A stretch of 64,000 nucleotides of DNA from positions 1-64,000 of the forward strand of contig VGFT01000008.1 in assembly GCA_016868775.1 (NCBI GenBank), given 5' to 3'. The notes under the pieces were generated by a model. The model was given only the letters and a program-made list of their open reading frames with translations, ran no database searches and had not been told where the DNA came from. Source of the DNA: Bacteroidota bacterium. GTDB taxonomy: Bacteria > Bacteroidota > Bacteroidia > Chitinophagales > Chitinophagaceae. Positions within the stretch are counted from its first letter, which is position 1. The number at the start of each line of letters is the position of its first letter. Positions 43,081-52,340 of this stretch are shown here, piece after piece. Position numbers and translations under genes: made by a program.

Positions 43081-44536
43081 ATTCAAACTCATTCTCCCAA
43101 TTCGCCTTCACAGTGATCTTTCGTTCCAGCAATCGAACCCGTTCTGGTTGTTTACGGGGAAAGAGCTGGCCCGCATCCCAGCGACCATTATTGTTTTGGT
43201 CGAACAAAATACGGATCTCGTAGGTGCCAGGGAGGAATAACTCCTGCTTGAACTGGCCATCGGAGCCCAGCGGGGCGGAAGCCAGGATGAATTCATTAAT
43301 TGTTAGCTGAAGGATCGGCTGGGTCTTGATTTCACTTAAACCAAGTTGCCGGGCGATGGTTTCGAGGTTTCGCAGGCGAACGGACAATTTACCGTAATCC
43401 GCTTTTTTTCGTGTGATAAAAGAGATCGTATCCGATTTCAAGAGTTGTCGATCTAGCGTGTCTTTTAGCGCCTCTTTATCGATCACTACTTGATACTGGG
43501 TATTTTCTTTCCAGGGCAGCACCAGGCTGATCTTTCGGCTGCTGCTGTCCAGCGCGAGGCCATATTGAGGTATCGGAATAAAACTCGAATCGGTGTACAC
43601 GCGGATCTTGGCGGTGTCGAAACGGGTCAGGTACTGTTCGGTCATTAACTCAAAGGGCTGAAGTAAGTCCTGCTTTCCTTCACTCAAGTTATTGGTATAA
43701 CGCAACCTTCGGTCGGCCGCTGCTCCGCCGGGTTTACCTTTTATACCGGGACTGGGAAGGGGAGCTGTCGGCGCCGGCAGGCCGGCAGTTTTTACCTTCA
43801 GGTCAAATGCATAAAGGTTGATCGGTTCGGGCTGATCGGCTGGTTTTACCGATTCATTCGTGAAGGCAACTCGTTGGTCATCCCCTATGATGCGGCGAAG
43901 TCCGCCATCGTCTTTGAGCGCGTACAAATAGAACACCCGATTGGGCAATTGCTCGAACATGAATTCACCTTTTCCATTCAGGCGCGTCAGGTAAGCAGGG
44001 CGTTCATTGACAATGGCAGAATCTGCTTTGCTCCGATGAAGGATGACAATGAGTGTGGTGTCGATTTTTCCGGTTTCGGCCAGCACTACCTTGCCTTTTA
44101 TTCGACCGGAGTCTAACCGATCACCCGTCGAAAAACTATAGCGAAAATTTTTCAGCACATTGCCTTCGTTATAATCTTTTATGGCATTTCCAAAGTCGAT
44201 CGTATAAGTGGTATTGGGTTGCAGGGTGTCGCGCAGACGCACATACACCTCTTTTAGTTTGTTTTCAATTGTTGGCGGAACGGCCGGAAGCGGAGAGACA
44301 ATAACCGCCTGCTGCGCATTTTGCAGTTCCACGAACTCATCAAAGGAAAAGACCAGTCGATTGGTGGCGACGTTGGTTGATCGGTCGGCCGGACTGACCT
44401 TCAACAGCACCGGCGGGATCGTATCTCTTGGCCCCCCTTGCGGTGGAATAATATTGGCGCAACCCGTCGGCAGAATTAGGGTCGTGAGCCATACCACGAG
44501 CGAGATCAATGCGAGGAGGAGGTTGCGCATATGCAA
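43076..44536 (-). CDS. SbsA-type Ig-like domain lipoprotein
   Basis: A 486-residue protein with a lipoprotein signal (LILPTGC, Cys26). ANIIPPQGGPRDTIPPVLLKVSPADRSTNV begins an SbsA-type Ig-like domain common in Bacteroidota surface lipoproteins. The centre has a carboxypeptidase-regulatory-like beta-sandwich stretch, and the end (GTYEIRILFDQNNNGRWDAG) is a calcium-binding-like DxNxNGxWD loop. It is probably attached to the outer membrane; role unknown. Confidence 0.78.
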   Translation of the reverse strand: MHMRNLLLALISLVVWLTTLILPTGCANIIPPQGGPRDTIPPVLLKVSPADRSTNVATNRLVFSFDEFVELQNAQQAVIVSPLPAVPPTIENKLKEVYVRLRDTLQPNTTYTIDFGNAIKDYNEGNVLKNFRYSFSTGDRLDSGRIKGKVVLAETGKIDTTLIVILHRSKADSAIVNERPAYLTRLNGKGEFMFEQLPNRVFYLYALKDDGGLRRIIGDDQRVAFTNESVKPADQPEPINLYAFDLKVKTAGLPAPTAPLPSPGIKGKPGGAAADRRLRYTNNLSEGKQDLLQPFELMTEQYLTRFDTAKIRVYTDSSFIPIPQYGLALDSSSRKISLVLPWKENTQYQVVIDKEALKDTLDRQLLKSDTISFITRKKADYGKLSVRLRNLETIARQLGLSEIKTQPILQLTINEFILASAPLGSDGQFKQELFLPGTYEIRILFDQNNNGRWDAGQLFPRKQPERVRLLERKITVKANWENEFEF

Positions 44537-44552
44537 ATGTAGAGAAGAGCCG

Positions 44553-44615
44553 TTGAACAGTGGTTGAACAGTGGCTTAACAATTGTTCAACCACTGTTAA
44601 ACTATTGTTCAACCA
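44553..44615. repeat. Family E inverted-repeat element (copy 5)
   Basis: GTTGAACAGTGGTTGAACAG opposite TTGTTCAACCACTGTTAAAC makes a long hairpin between the helicase stop and the lipoprotein gene. Confidence 0.65.
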
Positions 44616-44619
44616 TTCC

Positions 44620-47600
44620 TCATCGCTCACCCGCAGAAGCTTTAGCGAAGGTGGGCCCCTCATCTTCCTCTAGTGCTGCATACAGCTTATGCTCCTTCGT
44701 AAAATTGCACCACTCGCAATCTTCTTTTCCGCAGCCGGTGTTGAATTCGCGGTTTTGGATCTTTTGCCAGGCTTCGCTGAGTTGTTGGGTAACGTACTCC
44801 ACGTCTTCGGCGCGTATTTCGATCCGTTCCCGATCAAAGGCATCGTTATCGTTAGGCTCTACGAAATCAAAGCAGGCCTCCAACACGTTCCAATTCTTTC
44901 CGGGAGAGTTATCGACCAGTAGTTTGTAAAAAACCGCCTGCCTCCAATAATTGCCGCCCAGGGGTTGATGTTTGCCACCTGGACGATCGAATTCCCCCCT
45001 GCTTTTTGCCTTGCTGTGCTTTCCAGTTTTGAAATCGGTAATGATAATGTCGTTACCCCAGAATTGAATCTTGTCGGTAAATCCTTTTAAGGGGATCCCG
45101 TTTACCACCACTCCGCGCAGGGGCGTTTCGGTGAGGATGAAATTATCTATAGGGGCAGGCTGGTAATAATTATTGTAATAGGCGCGAAGGATGCTCTCCC
45201 CATGCTCCAGGAATCGCTTCAGGCTTTCTTGTGTGAAAATATCTCTTCCGGCGTACAGGTGGTAGCGGAACTGCTGAACCAAATAGTCTGCCTCCGGATA
45301 TTGTTTGTTGTGTGAGGTCATATAATCGATAAAATCATTCAGGGCTTTGTGAACGGCGGTTCCAAATTCTGCTACCTCGGATTTTGCGGACGGAACGCGG
45401 ATCAGGGTGCTGTAATAGAATTTCAATGGGCAGTCCAAATAATTATTCAGTGCGGTTACGTTCATCACAAATTGACTGAGTTGTTGGTCGACCCAATCCT
45501 GTTCGGAGGGGTCGATCACGGGGCGTTGGATCAGCCCGAAGCGCAGCGAGGCAAACCGGCTTTCCATTTCTTCGGAAAGACGGATCTCTTGTGGGGTGCT
45601 GGACAGAATCGTTTTCAGCTCTTCATAGAATTGCGAGGGTTCGAGCAGGTTGCCGTTGTGCTTGAGTTTTGGGTACGATACATAGAGATGTTTCTTGGCG
45701 CGGGTAATGGAGACAAAGAACAAGCGGCGCAATTCTTCCACGGCTTCGGTATCCGTTTCCTCTTGAAATACAGTGGGGGGCAATCTGAAACCGCGGTTGT
45801 TGTCGCGTTTGCCTTCCCAAATGTCGTTTCGGGCGCCGAGGAGAAAAACATGCTCGAATTCCAGTCCCTTGCTACCGTGACAGGTCATCAGGTTCACGCC
45901 GCTCTCCTTTCCGGTCGTTTGTACCAAAGAAAGTCGTATGCCGTTTTCCTTCATCAGCCGGATCTGTTCGATCCATTCACCGAGTCGAATCTCGGGTTTG
46001 CGTTGGGTACTTTCTTTAAGGTAATCAAACAGGCAACTGAGTTTGCGGAGCTGCCAGTTGCGGTCGGATTGACTCATTACCCAAGGCAGCAACCCGCTTT
46101 CGTTGAGTAAGAATTCGAACCAGCGGTGCAGGTTTTCTTCATATAGCTTGGTTTGCGCCGCTTCGAGAAATCGACCGAACCGCAAAAGTTTATCGGTTTG
46201 TTCGTCGCCGTTGAACAGGCTTTGTCCGTTTTGATCGATCAGTTCATTCAGCCGACCACGGATCGATTTCTCCGCTTTCTTTTTGTTTCGCAGCTCAGCC
46301 AGTTCATAGCAGAGGTTGGCGATGGTAAAGGGGCGGATCCCGAAATAGGGAGAGTGCATGATCTCAAAGAGATAATGTTCACCGCTGTAAGGGTTGTCTT
46401 GTTCGGCAGCGAGGTATCGAAGCAGGTTCAGGACCTGATTGAGAAAGGGATCCTGGAGCAAGTCGATCGAACGTTTCACATAGAAAGGCACTTCTTCTTG
46501 CTGCAGAAATTTCATCAACTCATCGCCCAGCTTATGTTCTCGGTAAATGACGGCGATCTCACCGGGGTTTGTTCCTTGTTCGATCAATTCCCGAATGGAT
46601 CGGGCGATGTGGGCCTGTTCGGCCAATTCGCTTTCGTAGATGCGTAGTTCGGGTTGGATATTAAGTTCTTTGAGCTCATCAAGATCGGCGATGAGTTCCT
46701 TACTAAGTCCTTCGAACTGATGGATCAACCGGTGTTTATTGTTTTCGATGAGTCCTTTTGCGGCATCGAGGATGGGTTGTACGCTTCGGTAATTTTTGGT
46801 TAGCACGACCCGGCGGAGGTCTTTTTCGTAGCGACGGGCCAGGGTCATCAAGTTCATCAGGTTGGCTCCTTGAAAGCGGTAGATGCTTTGATCGTCATCG
46901 CCCACCACGAATAGGTTGGGTTGGTCGGACCAGTAGCTGGCCAACAGTTCTACGATCCGGTTTTGGGAGCCGCTGGTGTCTTGGTATTCATCTACCAGAA
47001 TGTATTGGAATTGCTCCTGATAGCCAAGCAGGATCTCGGATTCCGTTTCAAAGAGGCGGATGACCCAGTGGATCATGTCGTCAAAGTCGTATCGATGTTT
47101 TTGTTCGAGTAGTGACTGATAGGCAGGAAAGCAAGCGGTGGCGGCAGATAATTTTTCCATCCGTTGTATCTCAGCTTTTCCTTTTACGGTAAGCTGGTAG
47201 TTGCCTTTTTTTTGTTCGCGTTTGTTGTAAAATCCATCGGTGGTGGGAATGAAGTTGGTGACGTAGCGATCGATTTGCGATTGTACCCAGGAGATTTCCC
47301 AGCCTTCTCGTTTGATGGCAGAGAACAGATTCGCCAGGTGATCGAGGTCGTAGTACACATCTCCCTTGTAGCGTTTGAGCGGATGGCCTTTCGGAAATTG
47401 ATCGATGAGTTCTTTGAGGACCTGGATGCGTTCGAGATCGGTCAGCGGTTGCAGTTCCCGCTTGTTGAAGTGTCGAAGATTGTCCTGGATAACATGATGG
47501 CAAAAGGAGTGGAAGGTATGCAGATGAACTTTGTATGCATCGCTGCCGATGAATCGGATGAGGCGTTCCCGCATGGCCACCACGCCGGCATCAGTAAAGG

Positions 47601-47805
47601 TGAGGCAGAGGATGTTCTGGGGTTGCGCATCGGTTTCCAGGAGGATTTTGCCGATGCGGCTGGCGAGGATCTGGGTTTTGCCGGTGCCGGGGCCGGCAAT
47701 GACCATAACGGGACCTTCGATGGCATCCACGGCCTCCCGTTGTGCCTCGTTTAGTTTCCCGTAGGCGGCTTCAAATTTTTTCAGCAGAAATCCTTGTGTC
47801 GACAT
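44620..47805 (-). CDS. UvrD/PcrA-like helicase with C-terminal PD-(D/E)XK nuclease
   Basis: A 1061-residue superfamily 1A helicase. It has Walker A VIAGPGTGKTQIL (about 35-47), LVDEYQD (II), VGDDDQSIYRFQGA (III), MTCHGSKGLEFEHVFL (V) and LFFVSITRAKKHLYVSYP (VI). The C-terminal nuclease of the RecB/AddB family shows GFTDKIQFWGNDIIITDFKTGK. Cys residues in YLDCPLKFYY and TGCGKEDCEWC look like an AddB-type Fe-S clamp. It probably processes DNA ends. The last residues (TFAKASAGER) come from a repeat that supplies the C-terminus. Confidence 0.9.
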   Translation of the reverse strand: MSTQGFLLKKFEAAYGKLNEAQREAVDAIEGPVMVIAGPGTGKTQILASRIGKILLETDAQPQNILCLTFTDAGVVAMRERLIRFIGSDAYKVHLHTFHSFCHHVIQDNLRHFNKRELQPLTDLERIQVLKELIDQFPKGHPLKRYKGDVYYDLDHLANLFSAIKREGWEISWVQSQIDRYVTNFIPTTDGFYNKREQKKGNYQLTVKGKAEIQRMEKLSAATACFPAYQSLLEQKHRYDFDDMIHWVIRLFETESEILLGYQEQFQYILVDEYQDTSGSQNRIVELLASYWSDQPNLFVVGDDDQSIYRFQGANLMNLMTLARRYEKDLRRVVLTKNYRSVQPILDAAKGLIENNKHRLIHQFEGLSKELIADLDELKELNIQPELRIYESELAEQAHIARSIRELIEQGTNPGEIAVIYREHKLGDELMKFLQQEEVPFYVKRSIDLLQDPFLNQVLNLLRYLAAEQDNPYSGEHYLFEIMHSPYFGIRPFTIANLCYELAELRNKKKAEKSIRGRLNELIDQNGQSLFNGDEQTDKLLRFGRFLEAAQTKLYEENLHRWFEFLLNESGLLPWVMSQSDRNWQLRKLSCLFDYLKESTQRKPEIRLGEWIEQIRLMKENGIRLSLVQTTGKESGVNLMTCHGSKGLEFEHVFLLGARNDIWEGKRDNNRGFRLPPTVFQEETDTEAVEELRRLFFVSITRAKKHLYVSYPKLKHNGNLLEPSQFYEELKTILSSTPQEIRLSEEMESRFASLRFGLIQRPVIDPSEQDWVDQQLSQFVMNVTALNNYLDCPLKFYYSTLIRVPSAKSEVAEFGTAVHKALNDFIDYMTSHNKQYPEADYLVQQFRYHLYAGRDIFTQESLKRFLEHGESILRAYYNNYYQPAPIDNFILTETPLRGVVVNGIPLKGFTDKIQFWGNDIIITDFKTGKHSKAKSRGEFDRPGGKHQPLGGNYWRQAVFYKLLVDNSPGKNWNVLEACFDFVEPNDNDAFDRERIEIRAEDVEYVTQQLSEAWQKIQNREFNTGCGKEDCEWCNFTKEHKLYAALEEDEGPTFAKASAGER
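44626..44660. repeat. FAKASAG-coding repeat at the helicase 3' end
   Basis: TTCGCTAAAGCTTCTGCGGG on the minus strand codes FAKASAG. It lies after the conserved Cys cluster, immediately before the stop, and is a peptide recurrent at protein ends in this phylum (recalled, not searched). Confidence 0.5.
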
Positions 47806-47862
47806 GAGTTGAACTTTTCCGGTAGCAAATGGTTATATAACGAAAGTAAATCAATACTACGT

Positions 47863-48321
47863 ATGCGGGCGCGCAGTTTGAAACGGGTGCAGGTGCTACC
47901 CATCTCGATCGAAAAGGCATGGGATTTCTTCTCCGATCCGGCCAACTTGGCTACGATCACGCCGCCGGGGATGGGATTTCATATTCTATCGGATCATCGA
48001 CCGACCCGTATGTACGCCGGGCAGCTCATTGAATATCGGGTATCGCCTTTGTTGGGGATCCCGATGTATTGGATGACGGAAATAACGCATGTGGTAGAAG
48101 GGAAGTATTTTATTGATGAGCAGCGATTTGGTCCCTACACCCTCTGGCATCATCAACATCATTTTCAGGAAGTTGCAGGTGGAGTAGAGATGACCGACAT
48201 CGTGCATTATAAAGTTCCATTCGGACTTCTCGGGGCGCTGGCCGACCGGCTCTTCGTCCGACAAAAATTGAAACAAATCTTCGATTATCGCTACCAAGCC
48301 GTCGCCCAACTGTTCAGCTAG
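47863..48321 (+). CDS. SRPBCC (START-like) ligand-binding protein
   Basis: A 152-residue helix-grip protein. It starts VQVLPISIEKAWDFFSDPANLATITPPGMGF and ends DIVHYKVPFGLLGALADRLFVRQKLKQIFDYR, a layout shared with SRPBCC proteins often found beside SDR-type cell-division inhibitors. ATG 47863 was preferred; the longer frame (47794) adds sequence opposite the helicase start. No catalytic residues can be assigned. Confidence 0.78.
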   Translation: MRARSLKRVQVLPISIEKAWDFFSDPANLATITPPGMGFHILSDHRPTRMYAGQLIEYRVSPLLGIPMYWMTEITHVVEGKYFIDEQRFGPYTLWHHQHHFQEVAGGVEMTDIVHYKVPFGLLGALADRLFVRQKLKQIFDYRYQAVAQLFS

Positions 48322-48340
48322 AACAACTAAAAACCAGAAA

Positions 48341-48982
48341 CTAATACTGATTTTCATTCACCACCTTGATCAGCGAAACCACATTGTTCACATTGAGTTT
48401 GCGAAAAATATTATAGCGGTGTACTTCTACCGTCCGGTTCGAAATGAACATGCGTTCCGCGATCTGTTTGGAAGATAAACCGTCCCTCAGCAACTCCACC
48501 ACTTCCATTTCTCTTTTAGTTAGGTCGTTCAATTTAATGGCTTTCGATTCAGACTCTGGATTGATTACTTGTGCAGTAATAAAATCCTTGATATCCTCGC
48601 TGATGTATTGTTTGCCCTCGGCAACGAATAGAATTGCTCGACACAATTCCTTAAAACTCGATTGCTTGGAAACAAATCCGGAAGCTCCATTGGTTAGCAG
48701 CTGCTTGATCAGCATCGTATTGCAGTGCATCGATACGCCCAGTACCCGTACGTCGGGCCATTCCTCTTTCACGAGTTTGGTTATTTCAATTCCCGATTTA
48801 CCCGGGAGGGTAATGTCCATTAATATGACTTCGGGTTGGTGCTGACGAATTTCCTCAATAGCATTATTACCATCTAAGGCATATCCAACTACTTCAAAGC
48901 GGGGGTCCGAATTTAGTAAGGCGACATACATGTCAACCATCAGACGGTGGTCATCGACCAGAAAAAGGCGAATTTTTTTCAA
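48341..48982 (-). CDS. NarL/FixJ-type response regulator
   Basis: A 213-residue protein. The receiver domain has the acidic pair DDH and the phospho-acceptor in VILMDITLPGKSG (about Asp55). The LuxR-type helix-turn-helix is LTKREMEVVELLRDGLSSKQIAERMFISNRTVEVH. No histidine kinase is adjacent, so it is an orphan regulator. Its gene is divergent from the TPR protein gene across a 230-bp AT-rich gap. Confidence 0.92.
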   Translation of the reverse strand: MKKIRLFLVDDHRLMVDMYVALLNSDPRFEVVGYALDGNNAIEEIRQHQPEVILMDITLPGKSGIEITKLVKEEWPDVRVLGVSMHCNTMLIKQLLTNGASGFVSKQSSFKELCRAILFVAEGKQYISEDIKDFITAQVINPESESKAIKLNDLTKREMEVVELLRDGLSSKQIAERMFISNRTVEVHRYNIFRKLNVNNVVSLIKVVNENQY

Positions 48983-49211
48983 ACTCGGTAGCGGTTTGCT
49001 GTATTATCGTGAATGCTTTGCGCAAGTTCAGACTTTTTGCGTAAAAAAACTGATAATTCATAATTTATTATACTTATATTTAAATTGTAGTTGGCTCATT
49101 ATCAGCACAAAAATTATCCCTACTCCTGATTGGGGGGGTTGGTCTCCCCTCTTAATTGATTCGATCCTTGCGTTTGTGTAATCGTACCTTCGCATTTCAT
49201 ATTTACGCCTC

Positions 49212-49862
49212 ATGAAATTGTACAATCTGCTTATCAAATACCGGTTGCCGCTGGGATTGGTTTTATTGATTTTGGCCATTTATGTGAACTATGCGGCTTC
49301 GTTCTGGTCTTCTTTCCCGCTGTATCTGATCGGGGTGATCTTGATATTTGGACACTTCTTTTTTGGTCCCCTTCGGTTGATCCAGGAATACATGGAAAGC
49401 GGCGATATGGAGGGTGCGGAAAAGATCCTGGCATCCATCAAGTATCCGAATCTTCTCTATAAACCCATTCGGTCCGTTTATTTCACCCTGAAGGGGAACT
49501 TAGCCATGATGAAGCAGGATTACGACGGAGCGGAGAAGATGATGAAAAAAGGATTGGATTTGGGAATGCCGATGAAGGAGGCCGAGGGCGCAAGCCTTCT
49601 GCAGATGGGGATGTTGGCCATGCAAAAGAACGATCTCAAACAAGCAGAGAGCTACATTCGCTCTGCCTTGCGCAAGGGATTACCCGATAAAGAAAACCAG
49701 GCAGCTGCGTATTTGCAAATGTGCAGCCTGATGATGAACAAGCGCGAATTCCGCGCCGCGAAGGATTTTTTCCGGAAAGCCAAAGCACTAAAACCCACCA
49801 CACCCCAGATCGTGGATCAGATCAAACAGATCGAGAAATATATTTCACGAATACCGGGGTAA
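49212..49862 (+). CDS. Membrane-anchored TPR-like protein
   Basis: A 216-residue protein. Two hydrophobic helices (about 15-32 and 34-53) are followed by paired helices with TPR spacing (GNLAMMKQDYDGAEKMMKKGLDLG, LLQMGMLAMQKNDLKQAESYIRSAL, QMCSLMMNKREFRAAKDFFRKAKAL). It probably scaffolds other proteins on the cytoplasmic membrane. Partner unknown. Confidence 0.75.
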   Translation: MKLYNLLIKYRLPLGLVLLILAIYVNYAASFWSSFPLYLIGVILIFGHFFFGPLRLIQEYMESGDMEGAEKILASIKYPNLLYKPIRSVYFTLKGNLAMMKQDYDGAEKMMKKGLDLGMPMKEAEGASLLQMGMLAMQKNDLKQAESYIRSALRKGLPDKENQAAAYLQMCSLMMNKREFRAAKDFFRKAKALKPTTPQIVDQIKQIEKYISRIPG

Positions 49863-49877
49863 GGAGGTTGGCGTTCA

Positions 49878-49955
49878 GGGAACAGCGTTTAGAGAACAGG
49901 GTTTAGTACTACTTAAACATACTGTGCGGAGGTAATATCCGGAGTTAAACACTAA
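49878..49955. repeat. Family B inverted-repeat element
   Basis: AGCGTTTAGAGAACAGGGTT, a centre of about 45 bp, and TTAAACACTAAACCCG. It sits between the converging TPR and MazG-like genes. Confidence 0.6.
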
Positions 49956-50302
49956 ACCCGCTCTACAAATCCATATTTTTCTGACTTCTGATTGAAGGTA
50001 TCGACCATGGCTTCTTGCAGATCGATGTCGAGCAGGGAAGCGAGCAGGTCGAGGTAGATGGCAATGCCGCCGATCTCTTCTTTCAGCATGTTTTTGTCTA
50101 TGTCTTTGGCGGTATAACTGCTTCCCCCGTCGATCCCGCCGCGTTGTACGCGTTCAATTTTTTTGATCATGTTGCAGAGTTCGCCCACTTCGCCGGCCAG
50201 GGCGGTGGTCCAATAAGTCAGGGGCTGGTTGTCATAACAGCGAAATCCGTTACGAGCCCGGCTGATGTTTTTTTCGCGGAAGGCGCTTAGATCCAATGCC
50301 AT
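49952..50302 (-). CDS. MazG-like nucleotide pyrophosphohydrolase
   Basis: A 116-residue all-alpha NTP pyrophosphatase. It has YWTTALAGEVGELCNMIKKIE (ExxE), then KEEIGGIAIYLDLLASLLDI (ExxD), the four-helix metal site of the MazG/dUTPase-2 superfamily. The start MALDLSAFREKN at 50302 is preferred over 50341. It is a house-cleaning enzyme for non-canonical nucleotides by family knowledge. Confidence 0.83.
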   Translation of the reverse strand: MALDLSAFREKNISRARNGFRCYDNQPLTYWTTALAGEVGELCNMIKKIERVQRGGIDGGSSYTAKDIDKNMLKEEIGGIAIYLDLLASLLDIDLQEAMVDTFNQKSEKYGFVERV

Positions 50303-50440
50303 AGATAGCTTTTTGAAGGAATAGGTATACGATTGTCTCACTCGAAAGATAGCAATTTATTGTAATTTAGAGCAGTCCGACTGCGCAGCATTAAACTTGT
50401 TTAAATTGACTGCGTCTACCGGAAAATAAATCCCTGCCGC

Positions 50441-51283
50441 ATGCGCCACCTGTTGCTTATACCTGTTTTTTTAGTCGGACTCGCTGTTCACTCCTGTAAA
50501 AAGAAGGAGCCAGCCGATACGGCTTACCAAATCGTTCGCAAGATCAACTATAATGGAGTGTCGGTTGATGTGGTCATCGATAAGCCTAAAAACGATGTGG
50601 TGGATGTGTTGGTCTTATATCATGGCACCGTCACTTTCGACAATAAGATCCTCGAAGCCGCATACAATACACTCGACGGATTCAAGCGCATCCTCAACCG
50701 AACGGACATGATGCTGGTAAGCGTGGCGTATCCCGAAGAAAATCTGCTGATGGGCGACAATCTTCCCTTTGCAGAGGCTGCCCTGTTATGGGTTAAAAAC
50801 AAAGCTGCGCAGGAGCTGGGGATCACGATTCGTAAAGTTTTTTTAGGCGGACATTCACAGGGGGGCTATATCGTAACACGGTTGAACACCATGCATGCTA
50901 CCAATGGGGTTATTGCCAATGCGCCCGGCCCCTTGAATCTCGTATATCGATGTCAGCTTGAAGAAACCGGCCAAATTACCAACAGCATCGCATGCAGACA
51001 ACTCGCCGCCACCTATGGCAATACAACCACAAATCCGAATCCATATTATCTACGCTCGTTGTCGAACTTCACCAGTCCGTTCAAATCGGATATTCTATTC
51101 GTGCAAGGGCTGGAGGATAGTCCCATTCAACTATACTCCTGGCCCACCTTCAAACAAGCGGTCAATGCCTGTACCGATTGCCGCGAGCGACAATTCTTGG
51201 AAATACCGGGCTATGGACACAATTCGTTGTTTCAAAGTCCGATTGGCCAGACCGAATTCAATCGCTTCATTCAAGCTCGTTAA
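50441..51283 (+). CDS. Alpha/beta-hydrolase lipoprotein
   Basis: A 280-residue protein. The lipoprotein signal is MRHLLLIPVFLVGLAVHSC (Cys19). An alpha/beta-hydrolase core has the nucleophile elbow FLGGHSQGGYIV (Ser), an acid in FVQGLEDSPIQLY, and His in IPGYGHNSLF. It resembles dienelactone hydrolase or prolyl-oligopeptidase-like esterases. Substrate unknown; location probably the periplasmic face of a membrane. Confidence 0.83.
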   Translation: MRHLLLIPVFLVGLAVHSCKKKEPADTAYQIVRKINYNGVSVDVVIDKPKNDVVDVLVLYHGTVTFDNKILEAAYNTLDGFKRILNRTDMMLVSVAYPEENLLMGDNLPFAEAALLWVKNKAAQELGITIRKVFLGGHSQGGYIVTRLNTMHATNGVIANAPGPLNLVYRCQLEETGQITNSIACRQLAATYGNTTTNPNPYYLRSLSNFTSPFKSDILFVQGLEDSPIQLYSWPTFKQAVNACTDCRERQFLEIPGYGHNSLFQSPIGQTEFNRFIQAR

Positions 51284-51290
51284 GCCGTTC

Positions 51291-51824
51291 ATGCAGTTGC
51301 AGCCAACACATTTGAGAAATGAATGGGTACAGCTAACTCCCTTGCTAGCAACGGATCTCGATCGGCTATATGCAGTGGCTTCCGATCCGCTGATCTGGGA
51401 GCAGCATCCCAATCCCGACCGGTATCAGCGACCTATTTTTGAGACTTATTTCAACGGAGCGTTGGAATCGTGCGGAGCTGTCTTGATCTTGGATGCGGAA
51501 GGAACGGTAATTGGATGCAGTCGTTTTTACGATCACGTCCCGGAATTACGGGAGGTGAAGATTGGATATACGTTTTTTGCCCGAAGCTGTTGGGGCAAGC
51601 CCTATAACCGAAGTGTCAAGCAACTGATGCTGGCGCATGCTTTTCAATATGTGGATCGGGTGATTTTTCACGTGGGCGCATGCAATATCCGATCCCAAAA
51701 AGCGATGGAAAAGATCGGGGCAGTAAAGATTGGTGAAAAGGAGATTCCTTACTATGGAGAAAAAACACTGATGAACTTTGTGTACCAGGTTATTCGCGAA
51801 AGTCTGATAAATTTTGGCCCTTAG
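51291..51824 (+). CDS. GNAT-family N-acetyltransferase (RimJ/RimL type)
   Basis: A 177-residue protein beginning MQLQPTHLRNEWVQLTPLL. It contains IGYTFFARSCWGKPYNRSVKQLMLAHAF (acetyl-CoA loop) and VGACNIRSQKAMEKIGAVKIGEKE, the RimJ/RimL-type signature NxxSxxxxEKxG. It follows the hydrolase gene by 7 bp. The start at 51291 is clear from alignment; the frame is open much further upstream but only overlaps the hydrolase. Confidence 0.88.
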   Translation: MQLQPTHLRNEWVQLTPLLATDLDRLYAVASDPLIWEQHPNPDRYQRPIFETYFNGALESCGAVLILDAEGTVIGCSRFYDHVPELREVKIGYTFFARSCWGKPYNRSVKQLMLAHAFQYVDRVIFHVGACNIRSQKAMEKIGAVKIGEKEIPYYGEKTLMNFVYQVIRESLINFGP

Positions 51825-51915
51825 GATTTTAAATAAATCTTGAAAGATGCATTCGAATGCGGGAGAAAAGCTATAAATTTAATTTAATAATAATTTTAAC
51901 AACTTAATTTTTTTT

Positions 51916-52194
51916 ATGAAAAAGCTCCTTTTACTAGTTCCACTTATTTTTCTGTTAGCTTGTGGAGGAAAACTCAATAAAGAAAATTATGACAAGGTCC
52001 AAAATGGCATGTCGATGAGTGAGGTTGAAACCATTCTTGGAAAAGGGGATTCTCAGGCCAGTTCGAATGTAGACCTTGGCCAATTTGGCGGAATGCTTTC
52101 AACAGAAGTTAAAACCTGGCAAAGCGGATTGAAGGTAATTTCAATCACTTTTTCCAACGGAAAAGTAGCCGCAAAGGCTCAAACCGGATTATAA
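51916..52194 (+). CDS. Small lipoprotein, DUF3862/SmpA-like
   Basis: A 92-residue protein with signal MKKLLLLVPLIFLLAC (lipobox Cys16), then LNKENYDKVQNGMSMSEVETILGKG, the beginning of the BamE/SmpA-like fold used by DUF3862 proteins. It ends ISITFSNGKVAAKAQTGL. Probably an outer-membrane lipoprotein; function unknown. Confidence 0.83.
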   Translation: MKKLLLLVPLIFLLACGGKLNKENYDKVQNGMSMSEVETILGKGDSQASSNVDLGQFGGMLSTEVKTWQSGLKVISITFSNGKVAAKAQTGL

Positions 52195-52206
52195 AATCTT
52201 CCCCGT

Positions 52207-52244
52207 GAATAATCGGATTTCTACGTCTTGAAATCCGATTATTC
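52207..52244 (+). terminator. Strong hairpin after the small lipoprotein gene
   Basis: Perfect 15-bp stem GAATAATCGGATTTC / GAAATCCGATTATTC with an 8-nt loop, 12 bp after the stop. There is no T-run behind it, so it may stabilise the 3' end or need another factor. Confidence 0.6.
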
Positions 52245-52340
52245 CCCCTCTGGTTGGTTTAGACGGGAGGAACTATCTGCAGAGACTGGTACATCACCCT
52301 CTTGAATCATCAGTTCGCCGTCTTCATCTGACATTCCTTC

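Noticed and set aside
47794-47862. Longer start for the SRPBCC protein
   Set aside because: It would overlap the divergent helicase start; the domain begins just after 47863.
50958-51290. N-terminal extension of the GNAT protein
   Set aside because: It overlaps the hydrolase gene out of frame, and family similarity starts at ATG 51291.
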